The translations under genes were made by a program, and so were the position numbers. A stretch of 33,089 nt of DNA from an uncultured Bacteroidales bacterium. GTDB lineage: Bacteria > Bacteroidota > Bacteroidia > Bacteroidales > UBA4417. The stretch is taken from positions 1 to 33,089 of the forward strand of contig CAIJPI010000249.1 in the NCBI GenBank assembly GCA_903822525.1, in the 5' to 3' direction. The notes under the pieces are model-generated. The model did not search any database, was not told the DNA's origin, and saw nothing but the letters and a program-made list of their open reading frames with translations. Below are positions 14,847 through 23,178 of the stretch, one piece after another; position 1 is the stretch's first letter, and each line of letters begins with the position of its first letter.

Positions 14847-17366
14847 ATGCTCCGCTTTCTGATTCCTGCTATTGCATTGCTGTTTTTAGTTAGTGCGGGT
14901 AGTAATTTATCCGGGCAGGAATACCACCCCAAAGTATTGAAGTCTGCGCAAGCCGGCCCAAAGGTGCTTTTCGAAAGCCGGAATGGCTTTAAAATTCCTT
15001 CCTCTGGTATTTTACGTATTTTAATTGTGTTTGCCGAATTTGATTATACAAATGGCGGTGATCCGACACCTGCCGGTGGAACTGCCGGATGGCCTTCACA
15101 TTCATTACCTGCGTGGGCCAACGAACTTACAGATGCTAACCTGCCTGCCGGAGATGCCGAAGGCGTTATGACACGCTACTACCAAATGGCTTCATCCGGC
15201 AATTATACCGTACTTGGCGATTACCTGACGGCACCTGATAACGGAGGCATATTTCGTGTGCCAACCGATAGTACCCATGCAACCGGGCCTGAAAATACTA
15301 ACCTTATCGCAGCTGTTAACAATAAGCTCGGCAATACCATTGTAACCGCTCACGGACTCAATAGTATAAATGATTTTGATCTCTGGATTTGTAATGATAC
15401 TGATTTTGGCCTTCCAAAGGTCAGCCCGGGCATTGAATCACTCCGCAAATATGATGATGTTGTTTTTATCTGGCGAAACAGTTCTTTTAATGGCATAGGC
15501 GATTATTCCTATACAACTCCGGGTAAAATGCTGGGATACGATGCTGACTCATACGGCTGGTTCGGAACGTATGAAAACCTGCCTTCCCAGATTATGATTC
15601 ACGAATATGCGCACCTGATATACGGAGGTATGGATTTCCATTGCGGTGGAGGTGGATGGTTTATGGGCGGAGACTACTGGATACCGGCAATCGGAGGCTG
15701 GAGCAACCTGGGTTTATCGGGGGCATCGCTGCTTTCGTGGAATGCCTGGGACAGGCAACGGCTCGATTGGAAGGCAGCCGGAAATGTTTACCCGGTTTCA
15801 GCCCGGAATGAATCCAATACAGTAGAAGTGAATGGGGATTTGGATGCTGCCAGTCCTTCGCATAGCGGAATTTATACGCTACGTGATTTTGTAAGCAGCG
15901 GCGATGCCATCCGGATCAAACTTCCGTTTATAAATCATGAAACCGAATATCCTGAGTTCCTCTGGATCGAAAATCACAATACGGTTTCAATGAATCATTG
16001 CCAATGGGACCAGTTTCTCTGGCAGGAGGGCAACAGTTGCGTGGAGCCGGCAGTATATGGATTGTACGCTTACCTGCAGATTGACCGTGAAACCCGGCAA
16101 GGGGCTACTTTTGATGATGTTTTTAAAGGATATGCGTATTATCTGAAGCCAATTACAGCCGAAGGCTTTTATGATAAAGTATTTGAATCGGCAAAAGTTG
16201 AGAATAATTGTGTGAATCCAAGCCCGATTTATCCGTTTTCGAGCTTGCCTGAAAACGCCAACCCACTTACCGGTGCCGGCGACCAGGAGTTTTATTCGGT
16301 AGACTGGAACCACGATAATGTGATCGATCACAACGATCAGTATTACACCAATATCCAAAATATAGGAGGCACATATTATAAAAACCTTTTTAACAACGGG
16401 CATACCCGGAATGCATTTACAAAAAACGGGAACAGTAAAATCGGCATTGGCACCAACCCGTCATCGGCAAACCTGATGAATATGGTTGGCTATGATGTAC
16501 CTGTAGAAGGGGCTAAAAACCTGCGTAAAGTGTATTTAAACGGTGTTTCGGTCGAAATTCTGAATCAGAATGCGGATGGCACTATGCAGGTGAAGATACG
16601 ATTCGACGATGTAGATGTGGATAATGATGTGAGATGGTGTGCTGATGAGATTGTACTGAATCCTATAGCTTCTTCATCAGGTTATTCACTTAATCTTAAG
16701 AGCACCAAAACAATTATTCTCGACCAGGGAACAACTGCCACCAGGATGACAGATCCCATGAGCTTTGAAGGAAACAAAGTTTTTGCTTCCCCAACTGTTT
16801 TAAACATAGAAGCGGATGCTACAATGCACCTCGAAGAAAATGCCCGTTTAGTGTTGAAGAACTCAAGCATGCTTAAAGTTAAAACAGGGTCTGCTTTGGT
16901 TGTCGAGGTTGGCGGTACAATAGAAGTTGAAAGCGGCACAACACTGATTATCGAAGATGGTGGAAGCCTGTTGATAAAAGGTAACGCTAAACTTAAAGTG
17001 AGCGATGGAGCTACGCTTTGTATTGCTACTGGAGCCATTCTGACTTTTGAAAATGGTCTGCAAAACCTCGAAATTGAACCTGGCGTCCTTTTTCCGCAAG
17101 GATGTATAAATCCGTCAGATGATATCGGTGTTAAAGTTTCACCAAATCCGGCAACCACCAGTATTGCTTTCGACTTTGTGCTTCCTGGCGATTTAAATTC
17201 AGCGGAACTTATTATTTCGGATATACAGGGACGAACCATTGATCGCGTTTCACTGAACGGAAAGCGGGGAAAGAAAATGCTGGATATACAATGCTATTCG
17301 TCGGGGTTATACATATATAAATCAAGGGAAAGTGTACTGTTTAAAGGAAAGTTTATTGTTAAATAG
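14847..17366 (+). CDS. T9SS-exported M6-like zinc metalloprotease with beta-helix region
   Basis: 839 residues. A signal peptide (MLRFLIPAIALLFLVSAGSN) leads to a metalloprotease domain: the M6-type start IPSSGILRILIVFAEFDY, a YYQMASSGNY segment, and the zinc motif His252-Glu253-Tyr-Ala-His256 followed by a Gly pair and His265. A calcium-loop-like D-x-N-x-D-N-x-I-D-x-x-D lies at 486-497. Residues about 661-745 are short parallel-beta repeats (SGTTLIIEDGGSLLIKGNAK and similar), and the end (about 763-839, VKVSPNPATTSIAFDF to FKGKFIVK) is a T9SS type A sorting domain. So the protein should cross the outer membrane via T9SS and be surface-bound or released, digesting external protein. It is monocistronic. 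Immune-inhibitor-A-like is the closest named family. Confidence 0.88.
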   Translation: MLRFLIPAIALLFLVSAGSNLSGQEYHPKVLKSAQAGPKVLFESRNGFKIPSSGILRILIVFAEFDYTNGGDPTPAGGTAGWPSHSLPAWANELTDANLPAGDAEGVMTRYYQMASSGNYTVLGDYLTAPDNGGIFRVPTDSTHATGPENTNLIAAVNNKLGNTIVTAHGLNSINDFDLWICNDTDFGLPKVSPGIESLRKYDDVVFIWRNSSFNGIGDYSYTTPGKMLGYDADSYGWFGTYENLPSQIMIHEYAHLIYGGMDFHCGGGGWFMGGDYWIPAIGGWSNLGLSGASLLSWNAWDRQRLDWKAAGNVYPVSARNESNTVEVNGDLDAASPSHSGIYTLRDFVSSGDAIRIKLPFINHETEYPEFLWIENHNTVSMNHCQWDQFLWQEGNSCVEPAVYGLYAYLQIDRETRQGATFDDVFKGYAYYLKPITAEGFYDKVFESAKVENNCVNPSPIYPFSSLPENANPLTGAGDQEFYSVDWNHDNVIDHNDQYYTNIQNIGGTYYKNLFNNGHTRNAFTKNGNSKIGIGTNPSSANLMNMVGYDVPVEGAKNLRKVYLNGVSVEILNQNADGTMQVKIRFDDVDVDNDVRWCADEIVLNPIASSSGYSLNLKSTKTIILDQGTTATRMTDPMSFEGNKVFASPTVLNIEADATMHLEENARLVLKNSSMLKVKTGSALVVEVGGTIEVESGTTLIIEDGGSLLIKGNAKLKVSDGATLCIATGAILTFENGLQNLEIEPGVLFPQGCINPSDDIGVKVSPNPATTSIAFDFVLPGDLNSAELIISDIQGRTIDRVSLNGKRGKKMLDIQCYSSGLYIYKSRESVLFKGKFIVK

Positions 17367-17455
17367 AAGGAATCGGTATAAGTATTGAAAGCGTGCCAAT
17401 CTGAATTAACTCTTGATGTGGAAAATTAATGTCACAAACAGGAATATGAATATAA

Positions 17456-17737
17456 GTAGCCAAAACCCCAAACAGTGCTCAGATTGATTTGTTGATCGAC
17501 AGAGATGACAATATTATAAATATATGTGAAATGAAATTTTACAATACAGAATTTGCGGTTGACAAGAAATATGCAGCGGAAATAGCAAAAAAGGTAAATG
17601 CTTTTTACTCAGGCACTAAAACTAAAAAGAGTGTATTTGTCACATTTATAACCACATATGGTTTAGTGCAAAACCAATATGCAAGGCAATATGTTCAAAA
17701 TGAGCTTACAATGGATCAGTTATTTGTAAAGCTATAA
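17456..17737 (+). pseudogene. 3' fragment of an AAA-ATPase/PD-(D/E)XK nuclease-like gene
   Basis: The open frame from 17456 (no good start codon; TTG at 17489 is the only candidate) encodes AKTPNSAQIDLLIDRDD, then INICEMKFYNTEF, VDKKYAAEIAKKV, TKKSVFVTFITTYGL and VQNELTMDQLF. This is the usual C-terminus of the Bacteroidota family of archaeal-type AAA ATPases whose last domain is PD-(D/E)XK-like: the Asp of QIDLL and the E-x-K of CEMKF supply that motif. In intact members several hundred residues containing Walker motifs precede it; none are present, and a TAA closes the frame at 17453. I call it a remnant of a larger gene rather than a functional small protein. Confidence 0.65.
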
Positions 17738-17792
17738 CCAGCCAAAACGTACCTGAAAAGAGAATATTTGGCTGACTATAAATTATCAGCAC

Positions 17793-17820
17793 AAAAATCC
17801 CGGAAACTTACCTACCGGGA
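17793..17820 (-). terminator. Intrinsic terminator after cysN
   Basis: Minus-strand hairpin TCCCGG (17820-17815) / CCGGGA (17803-17798), 11-nt loop, followed by five T (17797-17793). It begins 22 nt after the cysN stop and would end the mutY-to-cysN run of genes. Confidence 0.75.
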
Positions 17821-17841
17821 ATAATATAGTAATCTTAGGTT

Positions 17842-19116
17842 CTATTCAATCATTCCAACCCCAACAGTTTCGTTGGTACCTTCATCAATAAAAATCACAG
17901 CACCTGTAATCCGGTTCTGGCTGTACGAATCGAAAAGCAGAGGTTTTGTAGTCCGTATGGTGATTCGCGCAATATCATTCATTTTCACCTCGGTATCATC
18001 GGTAATCTGTCCTATAGTATTCACATTCACTTTATAATGAACTTCCTTTACAAGGCAACGTACATCGCGGGTGGTGTGTTTCAGTGCATATTTACCGTTA
18101 ATCTGCAGAGGGCGCGGGCTCATCCAGCAAACCATCATAGTTATATCCTGGCTGACCTGTGGGCGGTTATCTTCTTTTACAATCATATCGCCACGGCTGA
18201 TATCGATATCATCATTCAGCTGCATGGTAACCGACATAGGAGGGAATGCCTGTTCAAGCTGCCTATCCTGCAGTTCAATCGATTTGATGGTTGAATGGAA
18301 GCCACCCGGAAGGATCATTACACTATCGCCGGTTTTGAAAATTCCGCCGTCAACACGTCCGGCATAGCCACGGTAATCGTGAAACTCGTCCGAAATGGGC
18401 CGTATAACATATTGCACCGGGAAACGGGCATCGGTGAGGTTGTAATCGTGATCGATAGGCAGGGTTTCGAGCACATCGAGCAGGGTTCCGTTGTTATACC
18501 AGCTCATATGGGTTGAAGGCTCCACAACATTATCGCCGTGCAGCGCGCTGATGGGAACGAAACGAAAGTCCTTTACTTTAAGTTTCAGGGCGAAAGCAAC
18601 AAATTTGTCGTGAATTTCATTATACACTTCCTGGCTATAGCCTACCAGGTCCATTTTGTTGATGCAAATAAGGATATGCGGAATTTGAAGTAAGGTTGCA
18701 ATATAGGTATGGCGGTAAGTTTGCTCGGTTACGCCGTTTCGGGCATCAATCAGTATAAGAGCTGCGTTGGCAGTGGATGCTCCGGTAACCATATTACGGG
18801 TATACTGAATATGGCCTGGAGTATCGGCAATGATAAACTTGCGTTTGGGTGTTGCAAAATAACGGTAAGCTACGTCGATAGTAATTCCCTGTTCGCGTTC
18901 GGCACGAAGGCCGTCTGTTACCAGAGCCAGGTTTATATGTTCGTTGCCGCGTTGCATACTGGCGCGTTTTACGGCTTCAAGCTGATCTTCGAAAATAGAT
19001 TTGCTGTCGTACAAAAGGCGTCCGATCAGCGTACTCTTGCCATCGTCAACACTTCCGGCCGTTGTAAATCGCAACAGCTCCATATTCAGGTATCCTTTGG
19101 ATGAAAATTCAGTCAT
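17842..19116 (-). CDS. cysN: Sulfate adenylyltransferase subunit 1 (GTPase)
   Basis: 424 residues. It is an EF-Tu-like GTPase: G1 GSVDDGKST (about 21-29), G2 GITID, G3 DTPGH, G4 NKMD, followed by two beta-barrel domains. With CysD it forms ATP sulfurylase (ATP + sulfate to APS + PPi), GTP hydrolysis driving the unfavourable reaction. It lacks the APS-kinase extension seen in CysNC fusions; the kinase is the separate cysC upstream. The start MTEFSSKGYLNMELLRF matches the N-terminal pattern of Bacteroidota homologues. It is the last gene of the cysC-cysD-cysN set, separated from cysD by a 167-nt gap holding a G-rich tract and a 7-bp tandem repeat. Confidence 0.96.
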   Translation of the reverse strand: MTEFSSKGYLNMELLRFTTAGSVDDGKSTLIGRLLYDSKSIFEDQLEAVKRASMQRGNEHINLALVTDGLRAEREQGITIDVAYRYFATPKRKFIIADTPGHIQYTRNMVTGASTANAALILIDARNGVTEQTYRHTYIATLLQIPHILICINKMDLVGYSQEVYNEIHDKFVAFALKLKVKDFRFVPISALHGDNVVEPSTHMSWYNNGTLLDVLETLPIDHDYNLTDARFPVQYVIRPISDEFHDYRGYAGRVDGGIFKTGDSVMILPGGFHSTIKSIELQDRQLEQAFPPMSVTMQLNDDIDISRGDMIVKEDNRPQVSQDITMMVCWMSPRPLQINGKYALKHTTRDVRCLVKEVHYKVNVNTIGQITDDTEVKMNDIARITIRTTKPLLFDSYSQNRITGAVIFIDEGTNETVGVGMIE

Positions 19117-19135
19117 TATTGTTGTACTTTGTGTT

Positions 19136-19191
19136 TAGTGCTCAGTGCTCAGTGCTCAGTGTTATGTGCTTAGTGCTATGTGCTTAGTGCT
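19136..19191 (-). repeat. Eight 7-bp tandem repeats (AGCACTA/AGCACAT/AGCACTG) before cysN
   Basis: Eight contiguous 7-mers. Read on the cysN strand they are AGCACTA, AGCACAT, AGCACTA, AGCACAT, AACACTG, AGCACTG, AGCACTG, AGCACTA. The array ends 20 nt before the cysN ATG. It is the same family, in the same orientation relative to the downstream gene, as the 14-bp array at 6310-6393 before the first efflux permease, 13 kb away in an unrelated operon. Confidence 0.9.
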
Positions 19192-19218
19192 GATGTTTTG
19201 AATTTTGTAATAAATCTC

Positions 19219-19283
19219 CATTTTCCCTCTCTCGCCCCCTCTCACCCTCTCCCCCTCTCCATTTCCCCCGTCATCTCTTCCCT
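19219..19283 (-). repeat. G-rich purine tract after cysD stop
   Basis: On the cysD/cysN strand this is a purine tract with several GGGGG and GGG runs spaced by GA-rich segments, beginning right after the cysD stop (19284-19286) and followed downstream by the AGCAC heptamer array. It could fold as a G-quadruplex in the transcript. Its position matches the G-rich tract at 6275-6304. Confidence 0.6.
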
Positions 19284-20189
19284 CTAAAAATACCCTTCCT
19301 TCTTCCTGTCCTCCATGGCCGCTTCGCTGCGCATATCATCGGCACGGCTTCCACGCTCGGTTACACGGGTAGCGGCAATTTCGGAAATGATTTCTTCGAG
19401 AGAATTAGCTGTTGAAAGATTGAGACCGGTACACGATACATCACCTATGGTGCGGCAGCGGACAATCTTCTTTTCTATTTTTTCATTGGGTTTAAGCTTC
19501 ATAAACGGGGCATTGGCAAGCCAAACGCCATCGCGCAGAAATGCTTCACGTTCGTGTGTGTAATAAATGCTTGGCATAGGAAGATTTTCTTTCAGAATAT
19601 ATTGCCAAACATCCATTTCGGTCCAGTTGCTTATGGGGAACACCCTGAAATGTTCGCCTATATGTTTACGCCCGTTAAAAATGTTCCAGAGTTCAGGACG
19701 CTGGTTTTTAGGGTCCCACTGTCCGAACTCATCGCGGTGCGAAAAGAAACGTTCTTTAGCCCGTGCTTTTTCCTCATCACGCCGTCCGCCGCCCATACAG
19801 GCATCGAACTTGTATTTTTCGATGGTATCGAGCAGGGTGACCGTCTGCAGCAGGTTACGGCTTGCACTGTAGCCTTTTTCCTCCGTTACGCGTCCGGTAT
19901 CAATAGATTCCTGTACGGAGCCAACAATGAGTTTCACGCTGAGTTCGTTAACCAGATTATCGCGGTAGTCGATGGTTTCCTGGAAATTATGCCCTGTATC
20001 AACATGAAGTAAAGGGAAAGGGATTTTTGCAGGCCAGAATGCCTTGCGGGCCAGGTATGTCATTACAATACTATCCTTGCCTCCCGAAAAAAGTATTGCA
20101 GGGCGTTCGAACTGGGCTGCTACTTCGCGGATCACAAAAATAGATTCGCTTTCAAGTTCGTCAAGGTGCGAAAGATTGTAGTTGGTCAT
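19284..20189 (-). CDS. cysD: Sulfate adenylyltransferase subunit 2
   Basis: 301 residues, the normal CysD length. The PP-loop SGGKDS (about 35-40, in AILFSGGKDSIVMTYL) binds ATP pyrophosphate; PFPLLHVDTGHNFQETIDYRD, GGRRDEEKARAKERFFS and the C-terminal GRKHIGEHFRVFPISNWTE are hallmark segments. It is the catalytic ATP-sulfurylase subunit and works with CysN. It lies 41 nt downstream of cysC and upstream of cysN. The end SEAAMEDRKKEGYF is typical. Confidence 0.97.
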   Translation of the reverse strand: MTNYNLSHLDELESESIFVIREVAAQFERPAILFSGGKDSIVMTYLARKAFWPAKIPFPLLHVDTGHNFQETIDYRDNLVNELSVKLIVGSVQESIDTGRVTEEKGYSASRNLLQTVTLLDTIEKYKFDACMGGGRRDEEKARAKERFFSHRDEFGQWDPKNQRPELWNIFNGRKHIGEHFRVFPISNWTEMDVWQYILKENLPMPSIYYTHEREAFLRDGVWLANAPFMKLKPNEKIEKKIVRCRTIGDVSCTGLNLSTANSLEEIISEIAATRVTERGSRADDMRSEAAMEDRKKEGYF

Positions 20190-20230
20190 GCTTATGGTAT
20201 TTTTAGGCTGAAAATATGCGGCCCGGGGAA

Positions 20231-20866
20231 TTATTTTTTTAAGGAGATAATGGGTATGATGTTATCCAGAATGTGTTGCAACGAAGTTTCGATATTCTCG
20301 GTATCGGTATGAATTTCGAGGCTTGGATGTTCAGGAATTTCGAATGGAGCATTTATCCCTGTAAAATCAGCAATCTGCCCGGCTCTTGCTTTTTTATACA
20401 TACCTTTTACATCACGATGTTCGCATGCGTCAAGGGTAGGGTTAAGGAAAATTTCGATAAAATTCTCATCTCCTATAATTCCCCTGGCCAGGTCGCGGAT
20501 TTCGTTGGTAGGGCTTACAAATGCATTTATTGTAATTACACCTGCCGAAAGGAATAATTTTGAAATTTCGGCAATACGGCGGATATTCTCGAGGCGGTCG
20601 GCATTGCTGAAGCCAAGGTTGTTATTGATACCGCAGCGCACGTTATCGCCATCCAGAACCTGGCAAAGGTAGCCTCTGGCAAAAAGTTCTTTTTCGAGTG
20701 CAAGAGCAAGGGTGGTTTTTCCTGAACATGGCAGCCCGGTAAACCAGATCACCCTCGCATGCTGTCCGAGTTTTTGCTCTTTGACTTCGCGCTGCACCAG
20801 TTTTTCGAAAAGAGGATATACTTTGCCTTGTTCCACTTCAATATTAGTTAAGTTAAAGTAGTGCAA
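20231..20866 (-). CDS. cysC: Adenylylsulfate (APS) kinase
   Basis: 211 residues. The P-loop GLPCSGKTT (about 44-52), LDGDNVRCGINNNLGFS, and KGMYKKARAGQIADFTGINAPFE, which covers the substrate loop, are diagnostic. It phosphorylates APS to PAPS in the cytosol. An N-terminal extension of about 30 residues (VEQGKVYPLFEKLVQREVKEQ) is present, as in many CysC proteins. It is the first of three sulfate-activation genes. A 134-nt stretch with no supported gene separates it from gldD. PAPS may be used for sulfate assimilation or for glycan sulfation; neither a PAPS reductase nor a sulfotransferase is in this window. Confidence 0.95.
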   Translation of the reverse strand: MHYFNLTNIEVEQGKVYPLFEKLVQREVKEQKLGQHARVIWFTGLPCSGKTTLALALEKELFARGYLCQVLDGDNVRCGINNNLGFSNADRLENIRRIAEISKLFLSAGVITINAFVSPTNEIRDLARGIIGDENFIEIFLNPTLDACEHRDVKGMYKKARAGQIADFTGINAPFEIPEHPSLEIHTDTENIETSLQHILDNIIPIISLKK

Positions 20867-21000
20867 AAGTACGTTTTATCTTGTTAACTTCAAGCGGGCT
20901 GATGCGATAAAGGAGTAGCTGAAGGTGAATAGCCAGCTGCTGCAAATCTTTGACTGGAACAGGTATTCCATCCAGGCCAGGGTGCCGGCATACAGAAGCA

Positions 21001-21627
21001 TTACTTCCAGTTAATAGTTTCGAACAGATGCTGAATATCTGTTTTAACACAGTCGATTACCGGAGCCAGTGAATCGTTGTTAGGGATAACGTCGAAATAG
21101 AGGGAGCCACGCATAAAATGCCGGGTGCTGTCAGTGAGATAAAACTGGTAAGGAGAAGCAGCACCCATCCCGTTTATTTCATATACCAGGCCATAAACCC
21201 TGCGTTTCGGATCGCTGATGGCAATTTGCCTGATACCGCTGGCTTTCGACATATGCTTAAAGGCCAGGGTGCGTGAATCTTCCGTAAACCTGACCAGGCT
21301 GTTTTTATCCGATAAAGGCTTGTAGCTTATATGGATACGACCATGGAATACAGGCATTTCAATATTGATCCAGTTTTTTTCCTGAGGCGAAATGGGATCA
21401 TTTGTAATAACTGCATACGACGGATATTCGAATTGGTAAGGGTATACCGAATCGAGAAGCATGTATTTTTTTTCGGGAAGAGCTATTCGGAAATAGCCTC
21501 TTGGTTTTGGTGTATAATCGTTGCTGCACGATGGAAAAGTAAAAACAGTTCCGGCAATTGCTGTTAATACCAGCAAGAAAATAGCGGATGGTTTAGCGAA
21601 CAACGATAAAGTTTTTTGAAAAGGCAT
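21001..21627 (-). CDS. gldD: Gliding motility lipoprotein GldD
   Basis: 208 residues. A hydrophobic segment (AIFLLVLTAIAGTVFTFPS) ends at Cys34 in a lipobox-like FPSC, then SNDYTPKPRGYFRIALPEKKY, the signature of GldD. Other family features are YPSYAVI, WINIEMPVFHGRIHISYKPL, YGLVYEINGMGAASPYQFYLTDS and HFMRGSLYFDV. GldD is an envelope lipoprotein needed for gliding in Flavobacterium and found with T9SS genes, also in non-gliding Bacteroidota; its biochemical role is not known. It follows gldE by 98 nt, the usual order. The presence of two T9SS-sorted proteins in this window fits. Confidence 0.93.
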   Translation of the reverse strand: MPFQKTLSLFAKPSAIFLLVLTAIAGTVFTFPSCSNDYTPKPRGYFRIALPEKKYMLLDSVYPYQFEYPSYAVITNDPISPQEKNWINIEMPVFHGRIHISYKPLSDKNSLVRFTEDSRTLAFKHMSKASGIRQIAISDPKRRVYGLVYEINGMGAASPYQFYLTDSTRHFMRGSLYFDVIPNNDSLAPVIDCVKTDIQHLFETINWK

Positions 21628-21725
21628 GAGTGTAAGGTTGTACTGTTTGAAACGATGCTGTTATCGGTTTATTGCTTAAGTGAGAGGCAATAAGCAGGCT
21701 GTGCCACGGCAGGCACAAACGGATT

Positions 21726-23081
21726 TTATGCCGGAGCGTTGAGCGAAGGTGTTGTTATCTTGACTTTTTTTATTCTCCTTTTATCGGCAGCCTCAATCCG
21801 GAATGAGAATTCACCAAGAATAAAAGTTTCCCCTGTTGATGGCATTTTGCCTGCAAGTTCGAGAATGAGTCCGGCAAGTGATTCGCTTTCGCCTTTTGCC
21901 TCATCGAATATTCTGTCGTCGATGCCCAGCACCCGGCACATGTCGTTTATGGTGGTTTTCCCTTCGAAAATATAGTTCCGGTCGTCGATACGCGAAAAGA
22001 AAACATTTTCAGCTTCAACGTCAAATTCATCGTTTATTTCGCCGACGATTTCTTCAATAATATCTTCAAGGGTAATAATTCCTGAGGTTCCTCCGTATTC
22101 GTCAACCACAACGGCCATATGTATTTTTTTTTCCTGGAACTCCTGCATCAGGTCATTGATAGGCTTGTTTTCGGGAATGAAAAAAGGAGGCCGTACCAGC
22201 GATTCCCAATCGAAAGTGTCGTTTTCGGATAGATGCGGCAACAGATCCTTAATATACAATATGCCGGTAATAGTGTCAGGTGTGTCGTTGTAAACGGGTA
22301 TGCGTGAATATCCTGAATCGATAATAATTTTTTGCACTTTGCTGAAAGGCAGTGAATTGTTAACAGTAGTCAGGTCGACCCTTGGGCTCATGATTTCGCG
22401 TGCATTGATATCGCCGAAACGGGTAATGCTTTTCATGATCTTCCTGTCCTCGTCATCTACTTTACCATCAGCAGTGATATCGATGGCATTCGAAATATCG
22501 TCGAGGGTAATGTTATGGTTTTTATCAGCCTGGCGTTTGTCAATAAACCGGGTTGAATGTACCAGCAAACTGCTGAAAGGGTATAATATTCTTTGCAGTA
22601 GAGTAAGCGGAGTTGCCAGTGCCATAGCAATTTTAACAGGTTTGCGGGTGGCCAGTACCTTGGGCATAATTTCGCCCAGCAAAAGCAGTATGGCGGTGAT
22701 TATTACGATCTGGAAAAGAAAGCCCAGCAAAGGGTTGGCCGAAAAATCGAGGTAGTGGTTTACCAGGAATGTGGAGATAATTACGATACCGACATTTACC
22801 AGGTTGTTGGTAATCAATATAGTTGCCAGTAGCAATTTCGAGTTTTCGAGTAAATGTACAATCCGTTTGTTAACGGGTACTTTCGATGAACGGATCTCAT
22901 TTAACTGTGATGGGGAAAGCGAAAAAAACGCAGTTTCCGAAGCGGAAGTTCCTGCCGAACAAAGTAAAAGGAATAGTATGGCTACGAATCCGGCGATCAG
23001 GCCTGATGATGAGGCCAGGTCGCTGAGGTTGAAATTTAATACAATAAATGCGTTTAATGCTTCGGGGAGCGGGTCGGCCAC
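21726..23081 (-). CDS. gldE: GldE-type CNNM/CBS membrane protein
   Basis: 451 residues: an N-terminal CNNM (DUF21) domain with about four membrane segments (residues about 20-190, including SASETAFFSLSPSQLNEI), a CBS pair (about 215-340, REIMSPRVDLTTVN to GTSGIITLEDIIEEIVGEI), and a C-terminal CorC/HlyC domain ending in ADKRRIKKVKITTP. The general family includes CorC/HlyC-type proteins linked to Mg2+/Co2+ handling; the position upstream of gldD and downstream of ssb identifies it as GldE. In Flavobacterium extra GldE partly compensates for gldD defects, consistent with shared function. Confidence 0.92.
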   Translation of the reverse strand: MADPLPEALNAFIVLNFNLSDLASSSGLIAGFVAILFLLLCSAGTSASETAFFSLSPSQLNEIRSSKVPVNKRIVHLLENSKLLLATILITNNLVNVGIVIISTFLVNHYLDFSANPLLGFLFQIVIITAILLLLGEIMPKVLATRKPVKIAMALATPLTLLQRILYPFSSLLVHSTRFIDKRQADKNHNITLDDISNAIDITADGKVDDEDRKIMKSITRFGDINAREIMSPRVDLTTVNNSLPFSKVQKIIIDSGYSRIPVYNDTPDTITGILYIKDLLPHLSENDTFDWESLVRPPFFIPENKPINDLMQEFQEKKIHMAVVVDEYGGTSGIITLEDIIEEIVGEINDEFDVEAENVFFSRIDDRNYIFEGKTTINDMCRVLGIDDRIFDEAKGESESLAGLILELAGKMPSTGETFILGEFSFRIEAADKRRIKKVKITTPSLNAPA

Positions 23082-23114
23082 GGTGTGAAGTAATTGATTT
23101 TAAAGTGCAAAGAT

Positions 23115-23162
23115 AATAAAAACTAAAAACAGACGGATGAACATAGTCCGGCCGCCTGTTTT
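23115..23162 (-). terminator. Intrinsic terminator after ssb
   Basis: Minus-strand stem AAAACAGGCGG (23162-23152) with CCGTCTGTTTT (23136-23126), 11 bp with one G-U pair, followed by TTTAGTTTTT. It starts 16 nt after the ssb stop, so at least part of ssb transcription should stop before gldE. Confidence 0.75.
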
Positions 23163-23178
23163 AACTGTTACTTATACG

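Noticed and set aside
20853-21050. 65-codon minus-strand ORF between gldD and cysC
   Set aside because: It overlaps both neighbours, has no recognisable motif and its start is inside gldD.
21691-21715. Small hairpin TGTGCC/GGCACA between gldE and gldD
   Set aside because: Only 6 bp and not followed by a T run on the transcribed strand, so not called a terminator.
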